Notes: generated by a model not told the origin, from the letters alone. DNA of 64,000 nucleotides from Mycolicibacterium mucogenicum DSM 44124 (GCF_005670685.2 NZ_CP062008.1:1116001-1180000), one strand, 5' to 3'. Positions 8,647 through 19,301 are shown, counted from the first letter of the stretch. Numbers and translations are program-made.

Positions 8647-9789
8647 GTGAAGCGGACAGTTTTCGAAGCGGAGCACGAGGCGCTCCGCGAATCCACCAGG
8701 CAGTACATCGAGCGTGAGCTCGTCCCCAATGCCGAGAAGTGGGAAGAGCAGCGCATGGTCGACCGGTCGGCGTTCGTCGCCGCCGGCAAGTACGGCCTCA
8801 TCGGGTTCAACATGCCCGAGGAGTTCGGCGGCGGTGGGTCCGACGACTTCCGGTTCAACGCCGTCATCGACGAGGAACTCGCCCGCTACGGCGGCCCGGC
8901 GCCGTCCCTGAGTCTCCAGAACGACGTCGTCGCACCGTATTTCAAGCACCTCGCGAACGACGAGCAGAAGGCGCGGTGGATGCCGGGCATCGCCAGCGGT
9001 GAGCTGATCCTCGCCGTCGCGATGACCGAGCCCGGCGCGGGCAGCGACCTGGCCGGTATCCGGACCTCCGCCGTGCGTGACGGCGACGACTGGATCATCA
9101 ACGGCTCCAAGACGTTCATCTCGTCGGGCATCAACTGCGACCTCGTCGTGGTGGTGTGTCGCACGAATCCCGAAGCCGGACACAAGGGCTTCACGCTGCT
9201 GGTCGTCGAGCGCGGCATGGAAGGCTTCGAGCGCGGCCGCAAGCTCGACAAGATGGGTCTGCACGCGCAGGACACCTCAGAACTGCACTTCGAGAATGTC
9301 CGCGTGCCGCAGGCGAACCTGCTCGGCCAGGAAGGCCGCGGCTTCTACCACCTGATGCAGAATCTGCCGTCCGAGCGGCTCGGCATCGCGATCTCCGCGA
9401 TCGCCGGTGCGCGCGAATCCTGGCGCCAGACACTGCAATACGCCAAGGACCGCAAGGCGTTCGGCCAGCCGATCGGCAGCTTCCAGCACAACCGATTCCT
9501 GCTGGCCGAGATGGACACCGAACTCGACGTGTGCGAGCGCTACATCGATCGGTGCCTCGAGGGTGTGCTCGACGGCGACCTGTCGGCGGTCGAGGCGGCG
9601 AAGGCCAAGTGGTTCTGCACCGAGACCGCCAAGAAGGTCATCGACGGCTGCGTGCAGCTGCACGGCGGCTACGGCTACATGATGGAGTACCGCGTCGCCC
9701 GCGACTACTGCGATGCCCGCATCCAGACCATCTTCGGTGGCACCACCGAGATCATGAAGGACATCATCGGCCGCGACCTGGGGCTGTAA
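8647..9789 (+). CDS. acyl-CoA dehydrogenase (FadE), homotetramer type
   Basis: This 380-aa FAD enzyme starts at GTG 8647, with GGAGAAG upstream. ACAD signatures are AVAMTEPGAGSDLAGI (FAD/substrate loop), NGSKTFISSG, and QLHGGYGYMMEYRVARDYCDARI near the C terminus. The MCAD-position base is absent (IFGGTTEIM). A Glu in LPSERLGIA (Glu243) sits where isovaleryl- and long-chain dehydrogenases keep theirs, suggesting a branched or long acyl substrate. It is the last gene of the thiolase operon; a strong terminator begins 18 bases after the stop. Confidence 0.92.
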   Translation: MKRTVFEAEHEALRESTRQYIERELVPNAEKWEEQRMVDRSAFVAAGKYGLIGFNMPEEFGGGGSDDFRFNAVIDEELARYGGPAPSLSLQNDVVAPYFKHLANDEQKARWMPGIASGELILAVAMTEPGAGSDLAGIRTSAVRDGDDWIINGSKTFISSGINCDLVVVVCRTNPEAGHKGFTLLVVERGMEGFERGRKLDKMGLHAQDTSELHFENVRVPQANLLGQEGRGFYHLMQNLPSERLGIAISAIAGARESWRQTLQYAKDRKAFGQPIGSFQHNRFLLAEMDTELDVCERYIDRCLEGVLDGDLSAVEAAKAKWFCTETAKKVIDGCVQLHGGYGYMMEYRVARDYCDARIQTIFGGTTEIMKDIIGRDLGL

Positions 9790-9807
9790 CGGCAGCCCGC
9801 AAAAGCC

Positions 9808-9847
9808 AATCGGCGCCCCTGCACAACGTGGTGCAGGGGCGCCGATT
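9808..9847. terminator. bidirectional terminator hairpin
   Basis: Perfect 17-base arms (AATCGGCGCCCCTGCAC and complement) around a 6-base loop lie between the convergent stops of FadE (9789) and the fasciclin gene (9860). They are preceded by AAAAGCC on one side and followed by TCGTTTG on the other. It can serve both transcripts. Confidence 0.85.
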
Positions 9848-9859
9848 TCGTTTGTCTGG

Positions 9860-10615
9860 CTAGCGCGCAGCCGTCGTGGTGGCCGGAGCCGACGAGGTCG
9901 ACGCCGGGGCCGACTCGGTGGTGCTCGGCGCCGCCGAGGTCGACGTGGCCGTCGTGGCCGAGGTCGAGGTGGAGGTCTCGCTACCCGCGGCGGTGACCGG
10001 GGCCGGGGCCTCCGCCAGGTCCAGCACGGTGTCGATCACGTAGATGCGGGCGTTGCTCGCCTCGATCGCGCCGCACACCAGCTTGGCGGTGTCGTTGACC
10101 TTGATGTCGCCGCCGTCGCCGGTCACCTTGATCTGGGTGCCCTGCTGCGTCGGACGCTGGCCCTTGACGGTGTCATTGCCCAGCACGCCCAGGAACACGT
10201 GGTAGTAGTCCAGGCTCGTAAGCGCGGCCGGGTCGGCCTTCAGGGCCTCCAGCTTGGCCGGGTCCAGTGCCGCGAAGGCTTCGTTGGTCGGCGCGAACAC
10301 GACGTACGGGCCGTTGTCCAGCACGCTGGTGATGTTCACGGCGGGGTTCAGGCCACCGGAGACCGCCGAGTTGAAGGTGCTGATCGCCGGAATGGCGGCC
10401 AGCGCCTGGCTCACCGGCTTGTTGACCAACGTCTTGAGGTCGGGCATGCCCGCCTTGACCTTGTCGCAGCCGGGGCCCTGGGGGTCCACCGTCTTGTTGG
10501 TCGGCGGCGGCAGCGGCGGCGGGTCCGCGTAGGCGGACACTGCCAGCGGCAGCGATGCGGTCAGGGCGGCGACGGCCGCGGTTACGCCCAGAAATCTGCT
10601 GGTGCGAGTCTTCAT
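9860..10615 (-). CDS. secreted fasciclin-domain (MPT83/MPT70-like) protein
   Basis: This 251-aa protein has a signal peptide (MKTRTSRFLGVTAAVAALTASLPLAVSAYA, cleavage near residue 30) and one fasciclin (FAS1) domain at about 45-195. The domain carries the H1 motif (YVVFAPTNEAFAAL) and the H2-like NARIYVIDTVL. A Ser/Thr/Ala-rich tail of about 45 residues follows. There is no lipobox, so it resembles secreted MPT70 more than lipoprotein MPT83. FAS1 proteins act at the cell surface in adhesion. The ATG at 10615 is followed at once by the signal sequence; a longer open frame upstream is not convincing. It is convergent with the FadE operon. Confidence 0.88.
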   Translation of the reverse strand: MKTRTSRFLGVTAAVAALTASLPLAVSAYADPPPLPPPTNKTVDPQGPGCDKVKAGMPDLKTLVNKPVSQALAAIPAISTFNSAVSGGLNPAVNITSVLDNGPYVVFAPTNEAFAALDPAKLEALKADPAALTSLDYYHVFLGVLGNDTVKGQRPTQQGTQIKVTGDGGDIKVNDTAKLVCGAIEASNARIYVIDTVLDLAEAPAPVTAAGSETSTSTSATTATSTSAAPSTTESAPASTSSAPATTTAAR

Positions 10616-10748
10616 GGTTCGGCTCCTCAGCTGTTCATGACGCGCACCCCGCCCGACCGGGGAGACCCCATCCGGGGCGTGGCGCCCGTCGAATGGTAAT
10701 GGCTGGCGCTGGGAAACAGCAAAATCAGCTACCGGCGGTCCGTTTTGC

Positions 10749-11969
10749 TCAGGCGGTTCTGACCTGCACTTTTCGTACGCTGAAACACAGCAGCGCCGCG
10801 ACGGCGCACAAGCCTGCGGCCAGTTGAAAGGCCAGGTCATAGTTACCTTGTAGGTCGCGAAGCCAGCCTGCCGCGGCCGCCGCGATCGCGGCGCCGACCT
10901 GATGCGCGGCAAACACCCAGCCGAACACCACAGGGGACCGATCACCGAAGTAGTCGCGGCACAGCGCGATCGTCGGGGGCACCGTGGCAACCCAGTCCAG
11001 CCCGTAGAAGACGATGAACACCCAGGTGCCCGGGTCGGCGTGCGGAGAAAGCAGCGAAGGCAGCAGCATCAGCGAAATCCCGCGTCCGACGTAATACACA
11101 GTGAGCAGGAGCCGCGGATCGACCCGATCGGTGAGCCAGCCCGAACAGACCGTGCCGGCCACGTCGAGGACGCCGATTGTGGCGAGCAGCCCGGCGGCGA
11201 CGGTCGTCGGCATGCCGTGGTCGCCCGCGGCAGGGATGAAGTGGGTGCCGATCAGTCCGTTGGTGGTCATGCCGCAGATCGCGAAGCTGCCTGCGAGGAG
11301 CCAGAACACCGGTACCCGCGCACCGATGACGAGTCCGTCGAATGCGGACCGGAAGCCGTTCGCAGGTGCCGAGGTGGGCGCGGGCGGGTGGTGGCGCATG
11401 ACGGTGAGGACGGGCGCGATGACCGCGAACGCGGCCGCGGCGACGATGAGGCAGGCCCAGCGCCAGCCGTGGCGGGTCGCGACCTCGGCGACCAGGGGCA
11501 GGAAGATCAGTTGCCCCGTCGCGCTGGCGGCTGTCAGCACGCCGGTCACCAGCCCGCGGCGTTCGTCGAACCAGCGGGTGGCGACGGTCGCCACGAAGCC
11601 CATCGAGATGCAGCCGGTACCGATACCGACCAGCACGCCCCAGCACGCCACCAACTGCCAACCGGTTGTCATCCGGACCGACAGCGCCGAACCGGCCGTG
11701 ATCAGTCCCAGCGCCACCGTCAGCACCGGCCGGACCCCGAATCGGTCCATCAGTGCTGCCGCGAACGGAGCGGTGACCCCGAAGAGTGTCATGTTGACCG
11801 ACATCGCGAGGCCCACCGTCGCGTGCGACCAGCCGAACTCGTGGTGCAGCGGCGTCATCAGCACGCCGGGCACGGCCCGGAAACCCGCGGCGGCCAGGAT
11901 CGCCAGGAAACTGACGGCGGCCACCGTCCATGCGGCACGCGTCGGCGCTGTCGTCGAAGTGAGCGTCAC
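10749..11969 (-). CDS. MFS transporter, monocarboxylate/oxalate type
   Basis: This 406-aa protein has twelve predicted membrane segments in two halves joined by a central loop (about 190-215, PPAPTSAPANGF). The MFS loop 2-3 signature appears as MDRFGVRPVL. The N-terminal pattern (GVLMTPLHHEFGWSHATVGLAMSVN) resembles oxalate/formate and monocarboxylate porters (UhpC/OFA-like). The substrate is unknown. The fasciclin gene lies 133 bases downstream on the same strand across a GC-rich stretch that may fold into hairpins (about 10644-10684). Confidence 0.85.
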   Translation of the reverse strand: MTLTSTTAPTRAAWTVAAVSFLAILAAAGFRAVPGVLMTPLHHEFGWSHATVGLAMSVNMTLFGVTAPFAAALMDRFGVRPVLTVALGLITAGSALSVRMTTGWQLVACWGVLVGIGTGCISMGFVATVATRWFDERRGLVTGVLTAASATGQLIFLPLVAEVATRHGWRWACLIVAAAAFAVIAPVLTVMRHHPPAPTSAPANGFRSAFDGLVIGARVPVFWLLAGSFAICGMTTNGLIGTHFIPAAGDHGMPTTVAAGLLATIGVLDVAGTVCSGWLTDRVDPRLLLTVYYVGRGISLMLLPSLLSPHADPGTWVFIVFYGLDWVATVPPTIALCRDYFGDRSPVVFGWVFAAHQVGAAIAAAAAGWLRDLQGNYDLAFQLAAGLCAVAALLCFSVRKVQVRTA

Positions 11970-12080
11970 CGCACTACTCTGGCCGGTGCGTCAGGACGGG
12001 GCCAGTGGCAGAACCGACACGAACCGCACAGATTGCGCCACGGTCCCGGCCGCAGCGGCACGCGACCTAAACTCTGCCGC

Positions 12081-12596
12081 ATGTCAGGACCGTTGATTCT
12101 TCCCATCCAGGGCCACGCGCCGCAGCTGCACGACGAATCGTGGGTCGCGCCGACCGCATCGGTGCTCGGCCAGGTGACGCTCGCCGCGCGCGCCAGCATC
12201 TGGTACGGCACCACGCTGCGTGCCGAGTTCGAGCCCATCGAGATCGGTGAGGGCTCCAACATCCAGGATGGCTGCACGGTGCACGTCGACCCGGGCTTCC
12301 CGGTGAAGGTGGGCGCCGGCGTCAGCGTCGGGCACAACGCGGTCCTGCACGGCTGCACCGTCGAGGACGGCGCCCTGGTGGGCATGGGCGCCATCGTCCT
12401 CAACGGCGCGACGATCGGTGCCGGGTCGCTGGTCGCGGCCGGAACCGTTGTGCCACAGGGTTTCGTGGTGCCGCCGGGCACCATGATCGCCGGTGTGCCG
12501 GGCAAGATCCGCCGCGAGCTGACCGACGACGAGATCAACCACAACCGCATCAACGGCCAGGTTTACGAGCACCTGCTGACGCTGCACCGCGGCTAG
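12081..12596 (+). CDS. gamma-carbonic anhydrase-like hexapeptide-repeat protein
   Basis: This 171-aa protein is a left-handed beta-helix of hexapeptide repeats over about residues 15-140 (ASVLGQVTLAARASIWYG, then GEGSNIQDGCTVH and VSVGHNAVLHGCTVEDGALVGMGA), with a helical C terminus. The spaced His residues of VGHNAVLHG and the upstream CTVH fit the zinc ligands of gamma-class carbonic anhydrases (YrdA/PaaY/CaiE group). Activity as a carbonic anhydrase or as a CoA-ester hydrolase cannot be separated from sequence. It is divergent from the MFS gene at 11969 and ends at a perfect hairpin. Confidence 0.88.
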   Translation: MSGPLILPIQGHAPQLHDESWVAPTASVLGQVTLAARASIWYGTTLRAEFEPIEIGEGSNIQDGCTVHVDPGFPVKVGAGVSVGHNAVLHGCTVEDGALVGMGAIVLNGATIGAGSLVAAGTVVPQGFVVPPGTMIAGVPGKIRRELTDDEINHNRINGQVYEHLLTLHRG

Positions 12597-12606
12597 TTCG
12601 ACCAGG

Positions 12607-12655
12607 GATTTGTGCACGATTTTCCGCGCCCGACGCGGAAAATCGTGCACAAATC
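12607..12655. terminator. perfect hairpin, copy 2 of a dispersed palindrome
   Basis: 22-base perfect arms (12607-12628 and 12634-12655; left arm begins GATTTGTGCACGATTTTCC) surround a 5-base loop CCCGA. It lies between two convergent genes, and its right end overlaps the stop codon of the MFS gene (TGA on the minus strand at 12654-12656). The U-rich runs inside the arm suit termination in both directions. The near-identical copy at 2013-2061 shows it is a repeated unit. Confidence 0.85.
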
Positions 12656-13937
12656 ACAAGGGGTGGGCCAGTTCGTCGGCGCGCATCCTGGCCACGACCC
12701 ACGCGATGGCCGTCAGGATGGCCGGCAGGATGCCGGACACCGCGAAAATCCATTGCATGGGAACAATTTTCGACAGCGGGCCGACGATTGCGTAGGACAC
12801 TGGCAGGAACACCAGCGACACGAAGAAGTCGAGGCTCGACACCCGGCCCAGCATCTCGGTCGGTACCCGCATCTGCAGCAGTGTTCCCCAGATCACCATG
12901 CTGGCGCCCTCACCGATGCCGACGAGGAACGTCGCGGCGAACATGACCGGGAACGACCACGTGCTGCCGACCACGACCAAAGGCAACGCGCCCAGGCCCC
13001 AGATCGCCATCATCGCGGTCAGGTAGTGCCGTGGCATGCGCGCGTAGGAAACCGCCAGCGCGCCAACGGCACTGCCGATGCCGAATCCGGCCATGATGAA
13101 CCCGTACGCGCGCGGGCCGTCTTCGAAGCGTCGTTCGGCGATGAAGGGCACCAGCACCTCGATGGGCCCCAGCACCACCAGTACGTACACGCTGGCGACC
13201 AGCAGGGTCCACAGCAGCCACGGGGTGCGGGTCATGAACCGGAAACCGTCACGCAGATCGTGCAGTACGTGCTTGTGCTCGACCGGTTCCTCGACGGTCT
13301 GGACGGTGCTCGGCCGGGTGGCCACCAACAGGACCAGGCCCACGCCGAACAACACCGCGACGGTGGTCGCGCCGACACTCGGGAAGGTCAGCCCGACCAG
13401 GACGCCGGCCGCGGCCGGGCCGATAGCCTGCTGCAGCACCGGGCGCACCACGCCCTCAATACCGTTGGCCGCCAACAGTTGTTCGGCGGGCAGTATTCGG
13501 GGCAGCAGTGCGCTGTAGGCGGGGAAGAAGAACGCGGCCGCGATGCCGAGGCAGGTCGCCGCCACCGCCATGTGCCAAACGCGCAGCGCCCCAGTCGAAC
13601 TGAGGACAGCGACGGCTGTCACCGCGGCGAGGTTGACGATCTCGACGGTGATGATGATGTTGCGTCGGTTCAGCCGGTCGGCCGCGATGCCACCGACCAA
13701 CACGAAGCACACCAGGCCGGTACCCAGGCAGGTCGCCACCAGAGACAGCGCGGCCGGATCGTTATCCAGCGCGATGACCTGCAGCGCGGCCACGACCGTC
13801 CACATGCCCTCGGCGAAGATGGACAACGAGACGGCCGCGATGAGCAGGCGGTATTCGCGGAAACGTAACGGCGCGAACACCCGCCAGCGGTCAGTGGTCC
13901 GCGGTTCTGGCGTTTCGACGTCGAACTGGGAACTCAC
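12654..13937 (-). CDS. MFS transporter, enterobactin-exporter/Tap-like (MFS_3)
   Basis: This 427-aa protein has 12 predicted membrane segments. The beginning FAPLRFREYRLLIAAVSLSIFAEGMW is typical of the MFS_3 (EntS/Tap drug efflux) group, as are GGIAADRLNRRN after helix 2 and FFFPAYSALLPRILP. It probably exports a siderophore or drug-like compound; the substrate is unknown. Its stop codon sits inside the 12607-12655 palindrome shared with the convergent carbonic-anhydrase-like gene. Confidence 0.85.
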   Translation of the reverse strand: MSSQFDVETPEPRTTDRWRVFAPLRFREYRLLIAAVSLSIFAEGMWTVVAALQVIALDNDPAALSLVATCLGTGLVCFVLVGGIAADRLNRRNIIITVEIVNLAAVTAVAVLSSTGALRVWHMAVAATCLGIAAAFFFPAYSALLPRILPAEQLLAANGIEGVVRPVLQQAIGPAAAGVLVGLTFPSVGATTVAVLFGVGLVLLVATRPSTVQTVEEPVEHKHVLHDLRDGFRFMTRTPWLLWTLLVASVYVLVVLGPIEVLVPFIAERRFEDGPRAYGFIMAGFGIGSAVGALAVSYARMPRHYLTAMMAIWGLGALPLVVVGSTWSFPVMFAATFLVGIGEGASMVIWGTLLQMRVPTEMLGRVSSLDFFVSLVFLPVSYAIVGPLSKIVPMQWIFAVSGILPAILTAIAWVVARMRADELAHPL

Positions 13938-13996
13938 CAGTCCATCGTCCCGCGCTCGTCAAGCGATTTAGGCCGTACGCCGGTATGAGCCATTGC

Positions 13997-14122
13997 CGCG
14001 AATGTGCAACCAGATCACCGGATCCGCGAAATCGACGCCCTGGTTGCACACTCGCGAACCCGCCGAAACGCATGACTCCGCGACTGTGCAACCAGAGCGC
14101 GTCAACGGCGGATCTGGTGATC
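13997..14122. repeat. nested intergenic repeat (three CGCGANTGTGCAACCAG units)
   Basis: The unit CGCGANTGTGCAACCAG occurs at 13997-14013 and 14079-14095 in direct orientation and at 14040-14056 inverted, differing only at the N position. An outer inverted pair, GATCACCGGATCCG (14013-14026) and its one-mismatch complement (14109-14122), encloses the last two units. The element fills the 216-base gap between the isomerase gene and the downstream MFS gene, both leftward. It could fold as a terminator or belong to a small repeat family. No gene is seen here. Confidence 0.7.
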
Positions 14123-14153
14123 TGTGCGCACGCTCGTGGTGTGGACCCGTTCG

Positions 14154-14945
14154 CTACACGTCCGAGTAGACCGGCAACCGCCGCTGCTGGAAGGACGCCA
14201 CGCCCTCCCGGAAGTCGGCGGCGTTCAAAAGCTGGATCTGCCCGGCGGTTTCGCGGGCGAACGTGTTGTTGAGCTCGGTCAGGGTGGCGTCGTTGACGGC
14301 CTGCTTGGTCTTGCGCAGGGCCACGGCCGGGCCGGACTTCAGCGTCGCAAGCACGCGATCCACCTCGGCGTCGAGGTCGTCGGCGGCGTGCACCGAGCTG
14401 ACCAGTCCGGCGGCGTAGGCCTCGGCGGCTGGCAGCTTCTCGGCCAGCAGTGCCATTCGCATGGCCCGGGCCCGCCCGATCGACGCGGCGACCAGAGCCG
14501 AGGCGCCGCCGTCGGGCATCAGTCCGATCTTGGTGAACGCCAACAGGAACGACGACTTCTCCGATGCCAGGACGATGTCGCACCCGAGGGCCAGGGACAC
14601 CCCGACACCGGCGGCGACGCCGTGCACCACCGCGACCGCGGGCTTGGGCAGGTTCACCAGTGCCGCGACGGCGCGGTTGGCCGCGTTGAGAACCGCGGCG
14701 GCATCGAATTTCTTGGCTTCCTGGTCCTCGGGGCTCAGGCCCGCGCCGGAGCAGAAGCCCCGCCCTGCGCCACCCAGCCGGACCACCTTGACCGCCGGAT
14801 CGGTCGCGGCCTGGAGCACCGCGTCGCCGAGAAGTTCGAGCATTTCCAGCGACAGCGAGTTCAGCGTGTCCGGCCGGTTGAGCGTCACGGACAACACGCC
14901 GTCATCCAGTGAGACCGTCAGATCGTCGGATCCGGTGTAAGTCAT
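14154..14945 (-). CDS. enoyl-CoA hydratase/isomerase, PaaG-like
   Basis: This 263-aa crotonase has an oxyanion-hole segment FCSGAGLSPED and the VAAGVGVSLALGCDIVLAS loop. The classical catalytic Glu residues are absent: the first position is Phe (SSFLLAFTKIGL) and the second is replaced by MPDGG with an Asp. That is the pattern of PaaG and delta3-delta2-enoyl-CoA isomerases, so a double-bond isomerase role is more likely than hydration. It is divergent from mcr (121 bases between starts) and corresponds by position to EchA10/EchA11 (Rv1142c/Rv1141c). Confidence 0.88.
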   Translation of the reverse strand: MTYTGSDDLTVSLDDGVLSVTLNRPDTLNSLSLEMLELLGDAVLQAATDPAVKVVRLGGAGRGFCSGAGLSPEDQEAKKFDAAAVLNAANRAVAALVNLPKPAVAVVHGVAAGVGVSLALGCDIVLASEKSSFLLAFTKIGLMPDGGASALVAASIGRARAMRMALLAEKLPAAEAYAAGLVSSVHAADDLDAEVDRVLATLKSGPAVALRKTKQAVNDATLTELNNTFARETAGQIQLLNAADFREGVASFQQRRLPVYSDV

Positions 14946-15066
14946 TCAGTACCCCAGTTTCATGGGCGGGCCAGATGCCCGCACTAGACAGACTTCGTTA
15001 TACAAGTAAGCTATGTCGCGGTCAATAGAACTGGGCTCAAACCGATCGACCAAGAGGTGCATTTAG

Positions 15067-16161
15067 ATGGCTGGACCATTGCAGGGACTACGCGTTGTCG
15101 AGTTGGCCGGCATCGGCCCCGGACCGCACGCGGCGATGATCCTCGGTGACCTGGGCGCCGACGTGGTGCGCGTGGAACGCCCGAGCAAGTCCGGCAAGCC
15201 CAGCGGCGACTCCATGCTGCGCAACCGCCGCTCCGTCACCGCCGACCTGAAGAGCGACGAAGGCCGCGAGCTGGTCCTGAGCCTGATCAAGAAGGCCGAC
15301 GTCCTCATCGAAGGCTTCCGCCCGGGTGTCACCGAGCGGCTGGGTCTGGGTCCCGAGGACTGTGCCAAGCTCAACGAGCGCCTGATCTACGGCCGCATGA
15401 CGGGGTGGGGCCAGACCGGCCCGCGCGCCCTGCAGGCCGGCCACGACATCAACTACATCTCGCTCAACGGCCTGCTGCACGCCGTCGGCCGCAAGGGCGA
15501 GCGCCCGGTGCCGCCGCTGAACCTGGCCGGCGACTTCGGTGGCGGGTCGATGTTCCTGTTGGTCGGCATCCTCTCGGCGCTGTTCGAGCGGCAGACCTCG
15601 GGCAAGGGCCAGGTGGTCGACGCCGCGATGGTCGACGGTTCGAGCGTGCTCATGCAGATGATGTGGGGCTTCCGCCGGCAGGGCATGTGGAGCGACGAGC
15701 GCGGCACCAACATGCTCGACACCGGCGCCCCGTACTACGACACCTATGAGACCTCCGACGGTAAGTACATGGCCGTCGGGTCCATCGAGCCGCAGTTCTA
15801 CGCCGAGCTGCTGGCCAAGCTGGAACTGGACCCGGCCGCCCTGCCCGGCCAGAACGACGTCGCTCGCTGGCCCGAGCTGCGCGAGATCTTCACCAATGCC
15901 TTCAAAGCGCAGACCCGCGACCACTGGGCCAAGGTGTTCACCGGTTCGGACGCCTGCGTCAGCCCCGTCCTGAGCTTCGCCGAGGTCGAGACCGAGCCGC
16001 ACATCACCGAGCGCGACACCTTCTTCCGGTTCTCGCCCGAGGACGGCGACAACCTCGAGCCGATGCCGGCGCCGCGGTTCTCCCGCAGCGTGCCGAGCAT
16101 CCCGACGCCGCCCCGCGTGCCCGGCGCCGACACCGAGTCGGTCCTGCGCGACTGGGCCTGA
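15067..16161 (+). CDS. mcr: alpha-methylacyl-CoA racemase
   Basis: This 364-aa class III CoA-transferase-family protein starts at ATG 15067 after AAGAGGTG. Catalytic residues known for M. tuberculosis MCR fall at exactly the same numbers: His126 (QAGHDINY), Asp156 (NLAGDFGGG) and Glu241 (SIEPQFY). It interconverts the 2R and 2S epimers of 2-methylacyl-CoA, which is needed before beta-oxidation of methyl-branched and sterol side chains. The SDR follows after 49 bases and the nitronate-monooxygenase-type gene after that. This is the counterpart of Rv1143. Confidence 0.96.
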   Translation: MAGPLQGLRVVELAGIGPGPHAAMILGDLGADVVRVERPSKSGKPSGDSMLRNRRSVTADLKSDEGRELVLSLIKKADVLIEGFRPGVTERLGLGPEDCAKLNERLIYGRMTGWGQTGPRALQAGHDINYISLNGLLHAVGRKGERPVPPLNLAGDFGGGSMFLLVGILSALFERQTSGKGQVVDAAMVDGSSVLMQMMWGFRRQGMWSDERGTNMLDTGAPYYDTYETSDGKYMAVGSIEPQFYAELLAKLELDPAALPGQNDVARWPELREIFTNAFKAQTRDHWAKVFTGSDACVSPVLSFAEVETEPHITERDTFFRFSPEDGDNLEPMPAPRFSRSVPSIPTPPRVPGADTESVLRDWA

Positions 16162-16210
16162 GTTCCCGGCGGGCGCCACAGATTTCCGTAACAAGAAGGG
16201 AATTGCATCA

Positions 16211-17961
<1,751 letters not shown>

Positions 17962-17976
17962 CCGCAATTCATGCGC

Positions 17977-18012
17977 TGAGGGCCGTGACTCCCGCCGGGG
18001 GCACGGCCCTCA
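17977..18012 (+). terminator. rho-independent-type hairpin after the mcr operon
   Basis: Perfect 11-base arms TGAGGGCCGTG and CACGGCCCTCA surround a 14-base loop, 15 bases after the stop of the NMO-family gene. No U tract follows, as is common for mycobacterial terminators. Confidence 0.7.
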
Positions 18013-18082
18013 CTGCGTTCGGTGGCGGCCGGCGGGGTAGCTTTTGGCCATAGGCGACCCGGCCCGCGTTAAGGACTTTGAT

Positions 18083-19228
18083 ATGCAGCGCAGCTTGTTC
18101 GAGGTAGATCACGACGACTTCCGCGCCTCGGTGCGCGAATTCGTCTCTCGCCACATCGAGCCGAATGAAGACAAATTCATCGAGCAGCGCTACATCGACC
18201 GCGAGGTGTGGCTGGAAGCCGGCCGCAACGGGTATCTGGGGCTCGAGGTGCCCGAAGAGTACGGCGGGAGCGCCGCGGGGGACTACCGATTCAATACCGT
18301 TCTGTGTGAAGAGCTTTCGCGTTCCAGCGCCGCCGCGGCGTCGGCCTTCACGATCCACTACGACTGTGCCGCACCATATCTGGTCACGCTGACCACCGAG
18401 GAGCAGAAGCGGCGGTGGCTGCCGAAGTTCTGCACCGGCGAGATGATCACGGCTATCGGGATGACCGAACCGTCCGGTGGATCGGATCTGGCCGCGTTGA
18501 AGACAACCGCGGTCAAGGACGGTTCCAGTTACGTCATCAACGGTTCAAAGACGTTCATCACCAACGGGACCCAGGCTGACATGGTGATCGTCGCCTCGAG
18601 AACCGCACCGGAAAAGGGTTCCAAGGGCATCACTCTGTTCGCTGTCGAAACGGGCATGCCGGGGTTCACGCGCGGGCGCAAGCTGGACAAGGTCGGCCAG
18701 CCCGAAGCGGACACCGCGGAGCTGTTCTTCGAAGACGTCCGGGTCGACGAGTCGGCGATCATCGGTGAGGTCGACCGGGGCTTCATCCACATGATGACGC
18801 TGCTGCCCCAGGAGCGGATCAGCGTCGCGGTGGCCAACCTCGCCCACGTCCGGCGGATTCTGGAAGACACCGTCGAGTACGCCAAGGAGCGCAAGGCGTT
18901 CGGCCAGGCCATTGGCTCCCTGCAGTGGAACAAGTTCCTGCTCGCCGACATGGTCACCAAACTCGATGTGGCGCAGGCCTATGTCGACAACTGTGTGTTG
19001 GCGCACCTGAGCGGCCAGTTGACCGCCGTCGATGCGGCGAAGGCCAAGTACTGGAGTTCGGTGGTGCAGAACGAAATCCTGGACAACTGCGTCCAGATTC
19101 ACGGCGGCTACGGCTTCATGAACGAATACCGGGTGGCTCGGGCTTGGAAGGACGCCCGCGTCACCAAAATCTGGGCGGGCTCGAACGAGATCATGCGTGA
19201 GGTCATCGGTCGCGACCTGGGGCTGTAG
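18083..19228 (+). CDS. acyl-CoA dehydrogenase (FadE)
   Basis: This 381-aa enzyme starts at ATG 18083 (AAGGA 8 bases upstream; an upstream TTG in frame is less likely). ACAD motifs are AIGMTEPSGGSDLAAL, NGSKTFITNG and QIHGGYGFMNEYRVARAWKDARV. The MCAD-position base is missing (IWAGSNEIM). A Glu in LPQERISVA takes the isovaleryl-CoA dehydrogenase position. It is close in design to the FadE at 8647 but clearly diverged. It stands as a single-gene unit between two hairpins and probably introduces the double bond in the branched-acyl-CoA pathway served by mcr. Confidence 0.92.
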   Translation: MQRSLFEVDHDDFRASVREFVSRHIEPNEDKFIEQRYIDREVWLEAGRNGYLGLEVPEEYGGSAAGDYRFNTVLCEELSRSSAAAASAFTIHYDCAAPYLVTLTTEEQKRRWLPKFCTGEMITAIGMTEPSGGSDLAALKTTAVKDGSSYVINGSKTFITNGTQADMVIVASRTAPEKGSKGITLFAVETGMPGFTRGRKLDKVGQPEADTAELFFEDVRVDESAIIGEVDRGFIHMMTLLPQERISVAVANLAHVRRILEDTVEYAKERKAFGQAIGSLQWNKFLLADMVTKLDVAQAYVDNCVLAHLSGQLTAVDAAKAKYWSSVVQNEILDNCVQIHGGYGFMNEYRVARAWKDARVTKIWAGSNEIMREVIGRDLGL

Positions 19229-19268
19229 GTGTCTGCCGTGTCACCGGGAGCCTGAGCCCAGACACACA

Positions 19269-19301
19269 AAAAGCCACCGACCGTGACGGTCGGTGGCTTT
19301 G
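19269..19301 (+). terminator. strong terminator hairpin after FadE
   Basis: AAAGCCACCGACC (19270-19282) pairs with its exact complement at 19288-19300. The inner G-C pair leaves a TGA loop. It is preceded by an A run and ends in TTT: the classic shape of an intrinsic terminator, 41 bases after the FadE stop. Confidence 0.88.

Noticed and set aside
9717..9789. Inactive acyl-CoA dehydrogenase because the MCAD-position Glu is missing
   Set aside because: Both FadE proteins have a Glu at the isovaleryl/long-chain dehydrogenase position (ERLGIA and ERISVA), which can serve as the base.
10621..10748. Riboswitch in the GC-rich gap upstream of the fasciclin gene
   Set aside because: Several short C/G hairpins can be drawn, but none matches a riboswitch architecture I can name.
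13997..14122. CRISPR-like array
   Set aside because: Only three units, one of them inverted, with unequal spacers and no cas genes.
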